Shown piece after piece: positions 1 through 8,428 of a stretch of DNA of 21,805 bases (positions are counted from its first letter, which is position 1; each line of letters opens with the position of its first letter). This DNA comes from an uncultured bacterium (lineage in GTDB: Bacteria > Actinomycetota > Coriobacteriia > Coriobacteriales > Eggerthellaceae), in assembly GCA_905215035.1 (NCBI GenBank), contig CAJMOJ010000033.1:1-21805 (forward strand), in the 5' to 3' direction. Made by a program: the position numbers and the translations under genes. The notes beneath the pieces are model-generated. The model made no database searches. It worked only from the letters and a program-made list of their open reading frames with translations, and was not told the origin of the DNA.

Positions 1-117
1 AGTAGTTTGGCCGTTGTAACCTAAAACTAAATTATATAGTGGCAATATAGCATGGTCAGAAATTAAGGTAAAGAAAGGTATTCTTCCATCATGATAATTG
101 GTGGCAAGGAGCCATAA

Positions 118-154
118 AAAAGCGATGGGATTATGCTGTAACCCCATCGCTTTT
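118..154 (-). terminator. Intrinsic terminator of carB
   Basis: A perfect 12-bp stem pairs positions 118-129 with 143-154 around a 13-nt loop. Read on the minus strand, the GC-rich core is followed by a T tract (revcomp of 114-120), which makes it a classic rho-independent terminator 27 bp past the carB stop codon. On the plus strand the stem ends in TTTTATTG, so it may also stop weakly in that direction. Nothing else is recognisable in 1-117. Confidence 0.85.
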
Positions 155-180
155 ATTGATTGTTGTATGTTTGCTAATGC

Positions 181-3100
181 TTATTCGTACGAGATATGTG
201 CATGAATCTCTTGCAAGGACATTACGCTTGGTTTATCAGCTTCTTTTACTGCTTTGATGCCTTGGGCGCTTGCAAGTGCGGCTGCCATAGTGGTCATATA
301 AGGAATGTGTGCCTTAATGGCAGTCTTTCTAATATAGGAGTCATCAGCAGCGCTCTCAGCACTGGTGGAAGGAGTATTGATTACCATAGCGATATCGCCC
401 TGCTCAATAAGGTCAATCAAGTTGGGATGGCCTTCAAATGATTTCTTAACCAAGGTTGATTCAATGCCTTGGCCAGCTAAGTAATCATAGGTACCTTGAG
501 TAGTTGCTAGGGTAAAGCCTGCATCAAGGAAGGCTTGCGCTACTGCAGGAAGCTCTTCTTTGTCGCGGTTAGAAACTGAAATCAGCACTGTGCCTTCAAG
601 AGGAAGGGCTGTCTGAGTTGCTTCTTGTGATTTAAAGAATGCTTCGCCAAAGCTTGGTGCAAGACCAAGAACCTCACCAGTCGAGCGCATCTCAGGGCCA
701 AGAACAGGGTCAACCTCAGGAAACATATTGAAGGGGAACACTGCTTCTTTAACGCCGTAGTGGGCATAGTGAGCTTCCTGTAGGGTAGGTACTGGAGAAG
801 GAAGACCAGTCAAAGGTGTCGTCATAACTTCGGTTGCAAGTTGTACCATCTGGATGCCACATACCTTAGATACCAGAGGAACAGTGCGACTTGCGCGTGG
901 GTTGGCCTCAAGCACGTAGACCGTATCGCCTTCAATAGCGTATTGGATATTCATTAATCCAACAACGTGCATCGCTTCAGCGATCTTTTTGGTATAAGTT
1001 TTAATTGTTGCAAGGTGCTCATCACTAATGGTGACGGAGGGGAGAATAGCAGCCGAGTCACCAGAATGAACGCCCGCCAACTCAACATGTTCCATAACTG
1101 CAGGAACAAAGGCATCAGTTCCATCGCAAATTGCATCTGCTTCACACTCAAGTGCGTGGTTCAAGAAGCGATCGATCAAGATTGGTCTATCAGGTGTTAC
1201 ACCAACAGCAGCTGCCATATAGGAGCACAGATTTTCGTCGTCATAGACCACTTCCATGCCTCGTCCGCCTAAAACATACGAAGGACGAACCATGACAGGG
1301 TAACCAATTCTGTGAGCAATCTCGAGCGCGTCATCGGTAGTGACTGCCATACCTGCTTCAGGCATAGGAATCTCAAGTGAGTCCATGATGGCGCGGAAAC
1401 GATCACGATCTTCTGCCAAGTCAATAATTTCAGGACTGGTTCCCAAAATGGTTACCCCAGCTGCTTCAAGCTCACGCGCCAAATTGAGTGGCGTTTGACC
1501 GCCGAACTGGGCAATGACACCGAGTGGTTTTTCTTTTTCATAGATTGAGAGTACATCCTCAGCCGTTAAGGGCTCGAAGTAGAGCTTGTCTGATGTGTCG
1601 TAGTCAGTAGAAACCGTCTCAGGATTGCAATTTACAATAATGGTTTCAAAGCCAAGACGCTTCAAGGAGATAGCAGCATGAACACAGCAGTAGTCAAACT
1701 CGATACCTTGGCCAATGCGGTTAGGGCCGCCACCTAAAATCATGATCTTGCGACCCGTAGTTGTGGGTGTTAAATCAGGCGCATTGTAGGTCGAATAGTA
1801 ATATTCAGAATCTGCGGTTGAGCTGACATGTACACCTTCCCAAGCTTCGGTGATGCCAAGTTCCAGGCGATGAGCGCGCACATCAACTTCAGGCAAGTCA
1901 AGCAATTGCGCTAAGTAGCGATCAGCAAAACCATTCTTTTTAGCCGATAAAAATGCTTCATCAGAGGGGAACGTATGGGGTTGCCCTGCCGCATGAGCAA
2001 GAAGCGCCTCTTCCTCGTCAACGAGCTCTTTCATCTGCTCAATAAAGTAAGCCTTAATATGAGTGAGTTCATGAAGTTCTTCAACGGTGGCACCTTTGCG
2101 AAGAGCTTCATACATGATGAATTGACGCTCACTGGTTGGTGTTGCAAGCAAATCAAGAAGCTCTTCTTTTGAGAGATCATTGAAGTTTTTAGCAAATCCG
2201 AGACCATAGCGACCTGTTTCAAGAGATCGAATAGCTTTCTGGAATGCCTCCTTGTAGGTTTTGCCAATAGACATAACCTCGCCAACAGCACGCATTTGAG
2301 TGCCCAGTTTATCTTCAACACCCTTAAATTTTTCAAATGCCCAACGTGCAAATTTCAAAACAATGTAGTCACCGCCAGGAACGTATTTATCAAGAGTGCC
2401 GTGCTTGCCGCAAGGGATTTCATCAAGAGTTAAACCACTTGCAAGCATGGCAGATACCAAAGCGATAGGGAAACCAGTGGCTTTGGAGGCAAGTGCGGAT
2501 GAGCGGGAAGTACGAGGATTGATTTCGATGATGACATCACGATCAGTTTTGGGGTCATGTGCCCATTGAACATTGGTGCCACCAATGACCTGTACTGCTT
2601 CAACAATCTTGTAGGATTTTTCTTGCAAACGCTTCTGTACATTTTCAGAGATAGTAAGCATAGGAGCAGCGCAGAATGAATCACCCGTATGAACACCCAT
2701 AGGATCAATGTTTTCGATGAAGCAAACGGTGATCATCTGACCCTTAGAATCACGTACGACTTCAAGCTCGAGCTCTTCCCAGCCTAGTACCGACTCCTCA
2801 ACTAATACCTCATGAACAGGGCTTGCTTGCAAACCGCGTGCTACTACAATGCGTAGTTCCTCTTCATCAAATACAAGACCGCCACCAGTGCCACCCATAG
2901 TGTAAGCAGGGCGGAGCACACAAGGATAGCCAAGACGTTTTGCAATGGCGACTGCATCCTCGACGCTGTACGCAACTTCAGAGCGCGCCATTTCAATACC
3001 GAGAGACTCCATAGTTGCTTTAAACGCATTGCGATCTTCGCCGCGCTCAATAGCATCAATCTGAACGCCAATTACTTTAACGTTGTATTTATCAAGAATA

Positions 3101-3417
3101 CCCGCATTGGAAAGCTCGGCAGCAAGATTGAGTCCTGATTGTCCGCCTAAGTTGGGAAGGAGAGCGTCAGGGCGTTCTTTTTCGATAATGCGCTCAATAC
3201 GGTCAATGTTGAGTGGTTCAATATAGACCACATCAGCGGTATCAGGGTCTGTCATGATGGTAGCGGGATTTGAATTGACCAAGACAATCTCATACCCGAG
3301 TCGGCGGAGTGCCTTGCAGGCTTGGGTGCCAGAATAATCAAATTCGCACGCTTGCCCAATGATGATTGGACCGGATCCGATAATGAGGACTTTTTTGATG
3401 TCGTCGCGTTTGCTCAT
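181..3417 (-). CDS. carB: Carbamoyl-phosphate synthase large subunit
   Basis: Makes carbamoyl phosphate from bicarbonate, ammonia (delivered by the CarA glutaminase) and two ATP, for pyrimidine and arginine synthesis in the cytoplasm. The protein has the two homologous ATP-grasp halves of the family: an N-terminal carboxyphosphate half opening with KKVLIIGSGPIIIGQACEFD, an oligomerisation region at about 400-550, a second half opening with RKIMILGGGPNRIGQGIEFD, and a C-terminal MGS-like allosteric domain (about 935-1078) with the motif TTQGT. The frame runs up to an ATG at 3453, but I place the start at the ATG at 3417. That gives MSKRDDIKKV, the usual CarB beginning, and it has an AGAGGTG Shine-Dalgarno site just upstream, while the 3453 ATG has none. 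Length is then 1078 residues, normal for the family. carA, usually directly upstream of carB, is absent there: the neighbour is the divergent que operon. Confidence 0.97.
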   Translation of the reverse strand: MSKRDDIKKVLIIGSGPIIIGQACEFDYSGTQACKALRRLGYEIVLVNSNPATIMTDPDTADVVYIEPLNIDRIERIIEKERPDALLPNLGGQSGLNLAAELSNAGILDKYNVKVIGVQIDAIERGEDRNAFKATMESLGIEMARSEVAYSVEDAVAIAKRLGYPCVLRPAYTMGGTGGGLVFDEEELRIVVARGLQASPVHEVLVEESVLGWEELELEVVRDSKGQMITVCFIENIDPMGVHTGDSFCAAPMLTISENVQKRLQEKSYKIVEAVQVIGGTNVQWAHDPKTDRDVIIEINPRTSRSSALASKATGFPIALVSAMLASGLTLDEIPCGKHGTLDKYVPGGDYIVLKFARWAFEKFKGVEDKLGTQMRAVGEVMSIGKTYKEAFQKAIRSLETGRYGLGFAKNFNDLSKEELLDLLATPTSERQFIMYEALRKGATVEELHELTHIKAYFIEQMKELVDEEEALLAHAAGQPHTFPSDEAFLSAKKNGFADRYLAQLLDLPEVDVRAHRLELGITEAWEGVHVSSTADSEYYYSTYNAPDLTPTTTGRKIMILGGGPNRIGQGIEFDYCCVHAAISLKRLGFETIIVNCNPETVSTDYDTSDKLYFEPLTAEDVLSIYEKEKPLGVIAQFGGQTPLNLARELEAAGVTILGTSPEIIDLAEDRDRFRAIMDSLEIPMPEAGMAVTTDDALEIAHRIGYPVMVRPSYVLGGRGMEVVYDDENLCSYMAAAVGVTPDRPILIDRFLNHALECEADAICDGTDAFVPAVMEHVELAGVHSGDSAAILPSVTISDEHLATIKTYTKKIAEAMHVVGLMNIQYAIEGDTVYVLEANPRASRTVPLVSKVCGIQMVQLATEVMTTPLTGLPSPVPTLQEAHYAHYGVKEAVFPFNMFPEVDPVLGPEMRSTGEVLGLAPSFGEAFFKSQEATQTALPLEGTVLISVSNRDKEELPAVAQAFLDAGFTLATTQGTYDYLAGQGIESTLVKKSFEGHPNLIDLIEQGDIAMVINTPSTSAESAADDSYIRKTAIKAHIPYMTTMAAALASAQGIKAVKEADKPSVMSLQEIHAHISYE

Positions 3418-3642
3418 AATCACCTCTGGTTCAGTTGCCTGGAGCGCTGTCATTATTTCAAATGTAAAAATACAAAAAATATTTCTCTCGATTGTAAAGG
3501 ATGACGCTTATGGAGAGCTTGGCAATACGGTCTTATGAGCAATAATTTTGGTGTAGTACTATGTGATAATCGCTCTTGAAGTTTTGCTGAGTTCTTCTGC
3601 TGTGATACAAAGGATGTAGACAGAGATAAGGAGTTGTGCGAC
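3418..3642. other. Divergent carB/queD intergenic region
   Basis: This AT-rich spacer must hold the promoters for carB (minus) and the que operon (plus). On the minus strand a TTTACA hexamer (plus positions 3493-3498) could be a -35 box for carB, but no good -10 box follows at the usual distance. I looked for a preQ1 riboswitch in the que leader (about 3577-3642) and for PyrR-type stem-loops in the carB leader, and recognised neither. Confidence 0.4.
3562..3570 (+). promoter_or_regulatory. Candidate extended -10 promoter of the que operon
   Basis: TGTGATAAT fits an extended -10 element: TG, one base, then GATAAT with five of six consensus bases. There is no recognisable -35 box, which extended -10 promoters can tolerate. 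Transcription would start near 3577, leaving a leader of about 65 nt before queD. Pattern-based inference only. Confidence 0.35.
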
Positions 3643-4074
3643 GTGTTTGGATTAAAGACAGAAAGCTCATTTGATGCAGCGCATTTTTTAACTGATTATC
3701 ATGGAAAATGTGAAAATCTCCATGGGCATCGGTGGCGCGTTGTTGTGTATATCGAGCAGCCAGCGTTGCAGACAGAAGGCACCATGAAAGATATGGTGAT
3801 TGATTTCGGTGACTTTAAACAAGCAGTGCGCGATCTTACTGAAGAGCTTGATCATAGTTTTATTGTTGAACAAGGATCGCTCAAGCAGCAAACGCTAGAC
3901 TGTCTTAAAGAAGAAGGATTTGAACTTTCAATCATGCCGTTTAGAACGACAGCAGAGAATCTTGCTCATTATTTTTGTGATCGATTATGTGCGCAAGGAT
4001 TGCCAGTGACGCGTGTTGAGGTGTATGAGACACCGAATAACTGTGCTTATTATTCACCTGAGCAAAATGCATAA
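3643..4074 (+). CDS. queD: 6-carboxy-5,6,7,8-tetrahydropterin synthase
   Basis: QueD converts 7,8-dihydroneopterin triphosphate to 6-carboxy-tetrahydropterin, an early step of preQ0/queuosine synthesis. Family residues are visible: zinc ligands H14, H27 and H29 (the last two in NLHGH), catalytic Cys23 in GKCENLHGH, the Asp70-His71 pair in LDHS, and Glu129 in VYETPNN. The reading frame opens at a TTG at 3634, but AAGGAG occupies 3628-3633 and touches it. The GTG at 3643 lies 9 nt past that site and is the better start (143 residues). The protein is about 20 residues longer than E. coli QueD because of an insertion after the LDHS motif (about residues 75-100). First gene of queDECF. Confidence 0.95.
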   Translation: MFGLKTESSFDAAHFLTDYHGKCENLHGHRWRVVVYIEQPALQTEGTMKDMVIDFGDFKQAVRDLTEELDHSFIVEQGSLKQQTLDCLKEEGFELSIMPFRTTAENLAHYFCDRLCAQGLPVTRVEVYETPNNCAYYSPEQNA

Positions 4075-4111
4075 AAGAGTTTTTAGGGTTTGAGTTTGAT
4101 TGCAAAAATGC

Positions 4112-4855
4112 ATGGGTGTATCTGATGGGAAAGCTGAGATGAAATCAAGTACTGATCAGTTGATTAGTGATAGACGCATACCGATAGCAGAGCGATTTAT
4201 TTCCATTAATGGTGAGGGGCAGCAGGCAGGAAAACTTGCATGTTTTATTCGCTTTCCTCACTGTAATTTACAGTGCTCTTATTGCGATACTATGTGGGCA
4301 AATGATCCTCATGCTTCTTTCGAGACGGCTACGTTACAAGAGCTTGTTGATTGGGTTTCTCGTTCAGGTGTGTCATGTGTAACCATAACGGGAGGCGAGC
4401 CTCTTTTGCAGCCAGCGCTCCCCGAGTTGCTTACTGCGTTGAACATTGCTTGTCCAGGGTTATGGATAGAATTGGAAACAAACGGATCATGTTGTCTTGA
4501 TGTGTATGCTGCTTTACGCGAACAACTTAGTGCGGTTACTATCAGTTTTACCATGGATTGGAAAGCGCCCTCATCAAATATGAATGATCGCATGTGTGTG
4601 GAGAATTTATCGCTTCTTACTTTGCGCGATACGCTTAAATTTGTGGTAGGGGATCTTTCTGATTTAGATCATATGCGCACGCTCTGTTTTGACCATCACT
4701 TATTCGAGCGTACAAAGGTGTTTTTGAGTCCCGTTAGTGGTGTTCTTGACCCCGCTGAAATAGTTGATTATATGCAGCGATATCGTTTGGCAAATGTTCG
4801 TCTTCAGCTACAGTTGCATAAAATAATTTGGCCTCATGAAGTAAAGGGAGTGTAG
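4112..4855 (+). CDS. queE: 7-carboxy-7-deazaguanine synthase (radical SAM)
   Basis: QueE uses S-adenosylmethionine and a [4Fe-4S] cluster to contract 6-carboxy-tetrahydropterin into 7-carboxy-7-deazaguanine. The cluster motif is C51-x3-C55-x2-C58 (HCNLQCSYCDT), preceded by the QueE-typical SINGEGQQAGKLACFIRF stretch. The SAM-binding TGGEP follows at residues 93-97, and the protein ends with the LHKIIWP signature. The start is uncertain: TTG 4100, ATG 4112 and ATG 4139 are all in frame and none has a strong ribosome site. I chose 4112; conserved sequence begins only about residue 23, so 4139 is equally possible. It sits 37 bp after queD and 6 bp before queC. Confidence 0.93.
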   Translation: MGVSDGKAEMKSSTDQLISDRRIPIAERFISINGEGQQAGKLACFIRFPHCNLQCSYCDTMWANDPHASFETATLQELVDWVSRSGVSCVTITGGEPLLQPALPELLTALNIACPGLWIELETNGSCCLDVYAALREQLSAVTISFTMDWKAPSSNMNDRMCVENLSLLTLRDTLKFVVGDLSDLDHMRTLCFDHHLFERTKVFLSPVSGVLDPAEIVDYMQRYRLANVRLQLQLHKIIWPHEVKGV

Positions 4856-4861
4856 GGTTTT

Positions 4862-5590
4862 ATGGCTACAAAAGTACTGGTGTTGTGTAGTGGCGGTCTT
4901 GATTCCACAACGCTTCTTGCTCAAGCAGTGCAGACATATGGAGCACAACACGTAACGGCGCTTCGTGTATATTATGGCCAAAAACATCATCGTGAATTAC
5001 AGGCGGCACAAGCAGTTGCCGACTACTATGGGGTTGATCTTAAAACGCTTGATCTTACCAGCGTATTTGTTGAAAGCAATTCTTCGCTTTTGAATCATTC
5101 TGATCAGGCTATTCCGGCTGAAAGCTATGCCCAGCAATTACGTGATTCTGATTCTGCTTTTGTGAGTACCTATGTACCATTTCGGAATGGCTTGTTTTTG
5201 TCAGCAGCGGCATCGATGGCTCTTTCGCTTGAATGTTCAATTCTTTTTTATGGCGCACATCATGATGATTGGGCAGGGGATGCCTACCCTGATTGTTCGC
5301 TTGAGTTTGTGCAGGCAATGAATGCTGCTATTGTCGCAGGGACAGGAGGAGAACTTCATCTTGAAGCACCTTTTGTGGAGTGGTCAAAAGCAGACATTGT
5401 CAAACGGGGACTTGTCCTTGGTGTTCCTTATGAGCTGACTTGGTCATGTTACGAAGGTGGCGATGAGCCTTGTGGTGTTTGTGCAACCTGTCTCGATAGG
5501 ATGCGTGCGTTTGAGCGTAATGGTTGCACGGATCCTCTTTTGGACAATACGCACAACGCACACAACACACACAACAATGCGCATGAGTAG
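4862..5590 (+). CDS. queC: 7-cyano-7-deazaguanine synthase
   Basis: QueC turns 7-carboxy-7-deazaguanine into preQ0 with ATP and ammonia. It opens with the PP-loop ATP pyrophosphatase motif SGGLDST (residues 10-16) and carries the structural zinc cysteines C196, C204, C207 and C210 near the C-terminus (SCYEGGDEPCGVCATC), as the family does. The start ATG is 6 bp past the queE stop, with AGGG just upstream, so the two are probably translationally coupled. Odd point: the last 13 residues are a His/Asn-rich tail built from three 9-bp tandem repeats (5549-5575), not part of the conserved fold. Confidence 0.96.
   Translation: MATKVLVLCSGGLDSTTLLAQAVQTYGAQHVTALRVYYGQKHHRELQAAQAVADYYGVDLKTLDLTSVFVESNSSLLNHSDQAIPAESYAQQLRDSDSAFVSTYVPFRNGLFLSAAASMALSLECSILFYGAHHDDWAGDAYPDCSLEFVQAMNAAIVAGTGGELHLEAPFVEWSKADIVKRGLVLGVPYELTWSCYEGGDEPCGVCATCLDRMRAFERNGCTDPLLDNTHNAHNTHNNAHE
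5549..5575 (+). repeat. Three 9-bp tandem repeats at the queC 3' end
   Basis: Three in-frame copies of a unit ending CACAAC (5549-5557, 5558-5566, 5567-5575) encode the tripeptides T-H-N, A-H-N and T-H-N, followed by a diverged N-A-H. The unit length is a multiple of three, so copy number can change without breaking queC. This looks like simple replication-slippage expansion. Confidence 0.8.
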
Positions 5591-5621
5591 ATATACGTCA
5601 TAGAAAAGGAAAACAAGTATC

Positions 5622-6122
5622 ATGACAGCACATACCCCACGAGAGCAGGAATTAACTGTAACGCTTCTTGGAAATCAGGATGTAGAATACCGAGATGACT
5701 ATGCACCTGAGGTTTTAGAGACGTTTATCAACAAACACCCTGATCGCGACTACTTTGTAAAGTTTAATTGCCCTGAGTTTACCTCACTGTGCCCTATTAC
5801 GGGTCAGCCAGATTTTGCAACGATCTACATTTCTTATGTTCCTGCAGAGCGCATGGTGGAATCAAAGAGCCTTAAACTGTATCTTTTTAGCTTCCGCAAT
5901 CATGGGGATTTTCATGAAGACTGCATTAATATCATCATGAATGACCTTATCGCCCTGATGGATCCAAAATACATTGAAGTGTGGGGGAAATTTACTCCCC
6001 GCGGTGGCATTTCAATCGATCCTTACTGCAATTATGGAAAAGCGGGAACGCGATGGGAAGAAGTTGCGTGGCAGCGCTTAAGCCAGCATGATCTGTATCC
6101 TGAGTCAGTGGATAATCGTTAG
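5622..6122 (+). CDS. queF: NADPH-dependent preQ0 reductase (7-cyano-7-deazaguanine reductase)
   Basis: QueF reduces the nitrile of preQ0 to the aminomethyl group of preQ1 using two NADPH. At 166 residues it is the short, single-domain (B. subtilis-like) type. Visible residues are Cys57 in SLCPITGQPDF, which forms the thioimide with substrate; Asp64; the QueF signature ESKSLKLY at 80-87 for NADPH binding; and His98-Glu99, which bind the substrate. It follows queC by 31 bp, so the operon ends with preQ1. The later genes (tgt, queA, an epoxyqueuosine reductase) and the GTP cyclohydrolase that feeds the pathway are not in the window. Confidence 0.96.
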   Translation: MTAHTPREQELTVTLLGNQDVEYRDDYAPEVLETFINKHPDRDYFVKFNCPEFTSLCPITGQPDFATIYISYVPAERMVESKSLKLYLFSFRNHGDFHEDCINIIMNDLIALMDPKYIEVWGKFTPRGGISIDPYCNYGKAGTRWEEVAWQRLSQHDLYPESVDNR

Positions 6123-6223
6123 ACAGTCTGCGCTTTCAATAGCGTATCAATCTGTCGTCGTGGACTTTTTGGAGAGCCTTTTCCGCTAGACTTACCCGTT
6201 GTGTATGAGGAAAGGGGAGAGTC

Positions 6224-7081
6224 ATGCGTATTGGTCCTCAGCAAGTGGTCTGGATTGCGGGTGCTTCAGGGCGTGTTGGATCTGCGTTAGTACGCCTTAT
6301 CGACCATGGTAAATATGCAGTAGTTACGTCTGATAAAGAGGTTGATATCACCGATCTTGACGTGGTTACTAATTTTGCTGCTATTAATCGCCCCGATATT
6401 GTTATTAATTGTGCGGCACTTCTTTCAGCTGATGGTGCTATTGATAAACTCGAGGCATATCGTCTCAATGCGCTTGGCGCGCGCAATATGGCTGTCGCAA
6501 GTGAGTCGGTGGGTGCTACCATTGTTCATTTTTCAACTGACGATGTGTATTCTGGCAAATCGCATGTTTTGGTTAACGAGTTTGACACTCCTGATCCCAT
6601 CCATATTTATGGTCGTTCAAAGCTTGCGGGAGAGACGTTTGTTCGTGAATTAAATCCGCAGCATATTATCTTGCGTTCATCGTGGGTTTATGACGATCGG
6701 CCCGGCTGGCTTTTTAGTGAAGTGCTTGAGGCGGGTCGCACAGGAGCGCCAATTGAAGTTGCCGCCAATCAGTTTTCTTCACCGACTTCAACTGCTTCAG
6801 TTGCTGCTGCAACGCTTGCTATTATCGAAGCGGCAGAGTATGGATTGTTTCATATTGCATCACGAGGAACGTGCTCTCGTTTCGAATTTGCAAAACGCAT
6901 TCTAGATCTTGCGGGTCTTCCGAGTCAGAATCTCGTTGGTAAATATGACGAAGCAGATGCTTATACAATTGAGCTGGAAGACCTCATGCTTGAATTGACA
7001 GGTGTTTATACGATGCCTCGTTGGGATGAGGATCTGCATATGTATATGATCTCATCCGGATTGATAGCAAAGGAGGACTAG
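6224..7081 (+). CDS. RmlD-like NAD(P)-dependent sugar-nucleotide reductase
   Basis: A short-chain dehydrogenase of the RmlD (dTDP-4-dehydrorhamnose reductase) family, 285 residues. The Rossmann nucleotide-binding motif GASGRVG lies at 13-19, NCAA near 62, the STDDVYSG segment near 104-111, and the catalytic pair Y129-x3-K133 in IYGRSK. Conserved features stop there: the C-terminal substrate half (about 170-285) is less typical, and no rmlA, rmlB or rmlC lies nearby, so the sugar substrate is unknown. A strong AGGGGAG site precedes the ATG. Its last codons contain an AAAGGAGG ribosome site for the next gene, whose ATG abuts this stop, so the two are almost certainly co-expressed. Confidence 0.85.
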   Translation: MRIGPQQVVWIAGASGRVGSALVRLIDHGKYAVVTSDKEVDITDLDVVTNFAAINRPDIVINCAALLSADGAIDKLEAYRLNALGARNMAVASESVGATIVHFSTDDVYSGKSHVLVNEFDTPDPIHIYGRSKLAGETFVRELNPQHIILRSSWVYDDRPGWLFSEVLEAGRTGAPIEVAANQFSSPTSTASVAAATLAIIEAAEYGLFHIASRGTCSRFEFAKRILDLAGLPSQNLVGKYDEADAYTIELEDLMLELTGVYTMPRWDEDLHMYMISSGLIAKED

Positions 7082-8428
7082 ATGGAAGTCGTTAACCATT
7101 TAGCACCTAAGGATCCGGAGCGAAAGCGTAAAAAGCTTGGTCTGACTGCAAGTATCCTTTTAGCATTGTTAGCCGGTCTTATTGTGGGTGTTGTAATCCA
7201 TTACACGCTTCCTCAAGAAGGCTGGTTTGATGAATATATTGTTGAAGGCTTGTTCTATATTGTGGGACAAGGCTTTATTCGCTTGATGCAAATGCTTGTT
7301 GTTCCGCTTGTGTTCTGCTCAATTATTTGTGGTGCTGCTGCCATTGATATTAAAACGCTTGGCAGTGTCGGCATTAAGACTCTTTTGTTTTATCTCTGCA
7401 CAACCGCAATTGCTATCACCCTTGCTCTGTCTATTGGCAATGCGATTAGCCCTGGAGCGGGTGTTGATATGTCCTCTGTTGTTACGAGTGATACTTCTGA
7501 GCTGCAAACAGCACAAGAAACGTCGGTTTCTGAGACGCTTCTTGCTATTATTCCTAAGAATCCTTTAGGGGCGCTTGCAGAAGGCAATATGCTCGCTATT
7601 ATCTTCTTTGCTCTGTTTATTGGTGTTATTTTGGCCATTATGGGGCGTCGTGTTGAGACGGTACATTCTCTGTTTGAGCAGTTTAATGACATCATGATGA
7701 AAATGACTTCTATGGTCATGTATGTTGCACCACTCGGTGTCTTTTGTTTGCTTGCACGCACCTTTGCCAATATCGGATTTGATGCCTTTTTGCCTATGCT
7801 CAAATATATTGTGGGTGTTTTGGCAGCGCTTGGGGTGCAGTGCTTGATTGTTTATATGCTTCTTCTGGTTATTTTTGCGCGGGTCAATCCGCTTATGTTC
7901 TTGAAAAAATTTGTTTCAGTTATGGCTTTTGCCTTTTCAACGGCAACCTCGAATGCAACCATCCCGCTCAATATTGAAACGCTAGAGAAGAAAATGGGCG
8001 TTGATCGTCGCGTTTCTTCGTTTACTATTCCGCTGGGCGCTACGATCAACATGGATGGTACTGCCATTATGCAAGGCGTTGCTGTTGTCTTTACGGCACA
8101 GATTTTTGGATTCCAACTAGGTCCAACGGAGTACCTTACGGTCATAACAACGGCAACATTAGCGTCTATTGGTACAGCAGGAGTGCCTTCAGTTGGTCTT
8201 ATTACCCTTTCAATGGTCTTTAATTCGATTGGACTACCTTTGGAGGGCATTGCCTTAGTTATGGGTATCGACCGTATCTTGGATATGGCGCGTACTATGG
8301 TAAACGTCACCGGTGACGCCGTTATTACTACCATTGTGGCAAAACAAGCGGGAGATATGGATATAGGAATCTTTAATGATCCTAGCGCCGGTAAAGAGGT
8401 CGATGAGGTTAAGGTAGCAGTGAGCTAA
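7082..8428 (+). CDS. Dicarboxylate/acidic amino acid:cation symporter (SLC1/DAACS family)
   Basis: An inner-membrane carrier of the Glt/SLC1 fold, 448 residues with a short basic N-terminus and about eight membrane segments plus two hairpins. Diagnostic motifs are present: the hairpin-1 serine-type stretch AFSTATSNATIP, NMDGTA for sodium/substrate binding, the hairpin-2 stretch GTAGVPSVGL, and DRILDMARTMVNVTGD in the last helix. In that motif D401 and R404 correspond to Asp394 and Arg397 of GltPh. The arginine is the residue that selects acidic substrates, so aspartate, glutamate or C4-dicarboxylates are likely and neutral amino acids are not. Translation is probably coupled to the preceding reductase. 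The stop codon overlaps that of the convergent CarD-like gene. Confidence 0.93.
   Translation: MEVVNHLAPKDPERKRKKLGLTASILLALLAGLIVGVVIHYTLPQEGWFDEYIVEGLFYIVGQGFIRLMQMLVVPLVFCSIICGAAAIDIKTLGSVGIKTLLFYLCTTAIAITLALSIGNAISPGAGVDMSSVVTSDTSELQTAQETSVSETLLAIIPKNPLGALAEGNMLAIIFFALFIGVILAIMGRRVETVHSLFEQFNDIMMKMTSMVMYVAPLGVFCLLARTFANIGFDAFLPMLKYIVGVLAALGVQCLIVYMLLLVIFARVNPLMFLKKFVSVMAFAFSTATSNATIPLNIETLEKKMGVDRRVSSFTIPLGATINMDGTAIMQGVAVVFTAQIFGFQLGPTEYLTVITTATLASIGTAGVPSVGLITLSMVFNSIGLPLEGIALVMGIDRILDMARTMVNVTGDAVITTIVAKQAGDMDIGIFNDPSAGKEVDEVKVAVS

Noticed and set aside
3571..3642. preQ1 riboswitch before queD
   Set aside because: I could not fit the conserved stem and A-rich tail of any preQ1 class.
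5540..5590. Possible CRISPR-like repeat array at the queC end
   Set aside because: The 9-bp units have no spacers and are in frame with the queC codons. It is a simple coding repeat.
7390..8334. Two long minus-strand open frames (137 and 160 residues) inside the symporter gene
   Set aside because: They are antisense to a well-supported membrane protein, have no ribosome sites or family motifs, and follow from its codon pattern.
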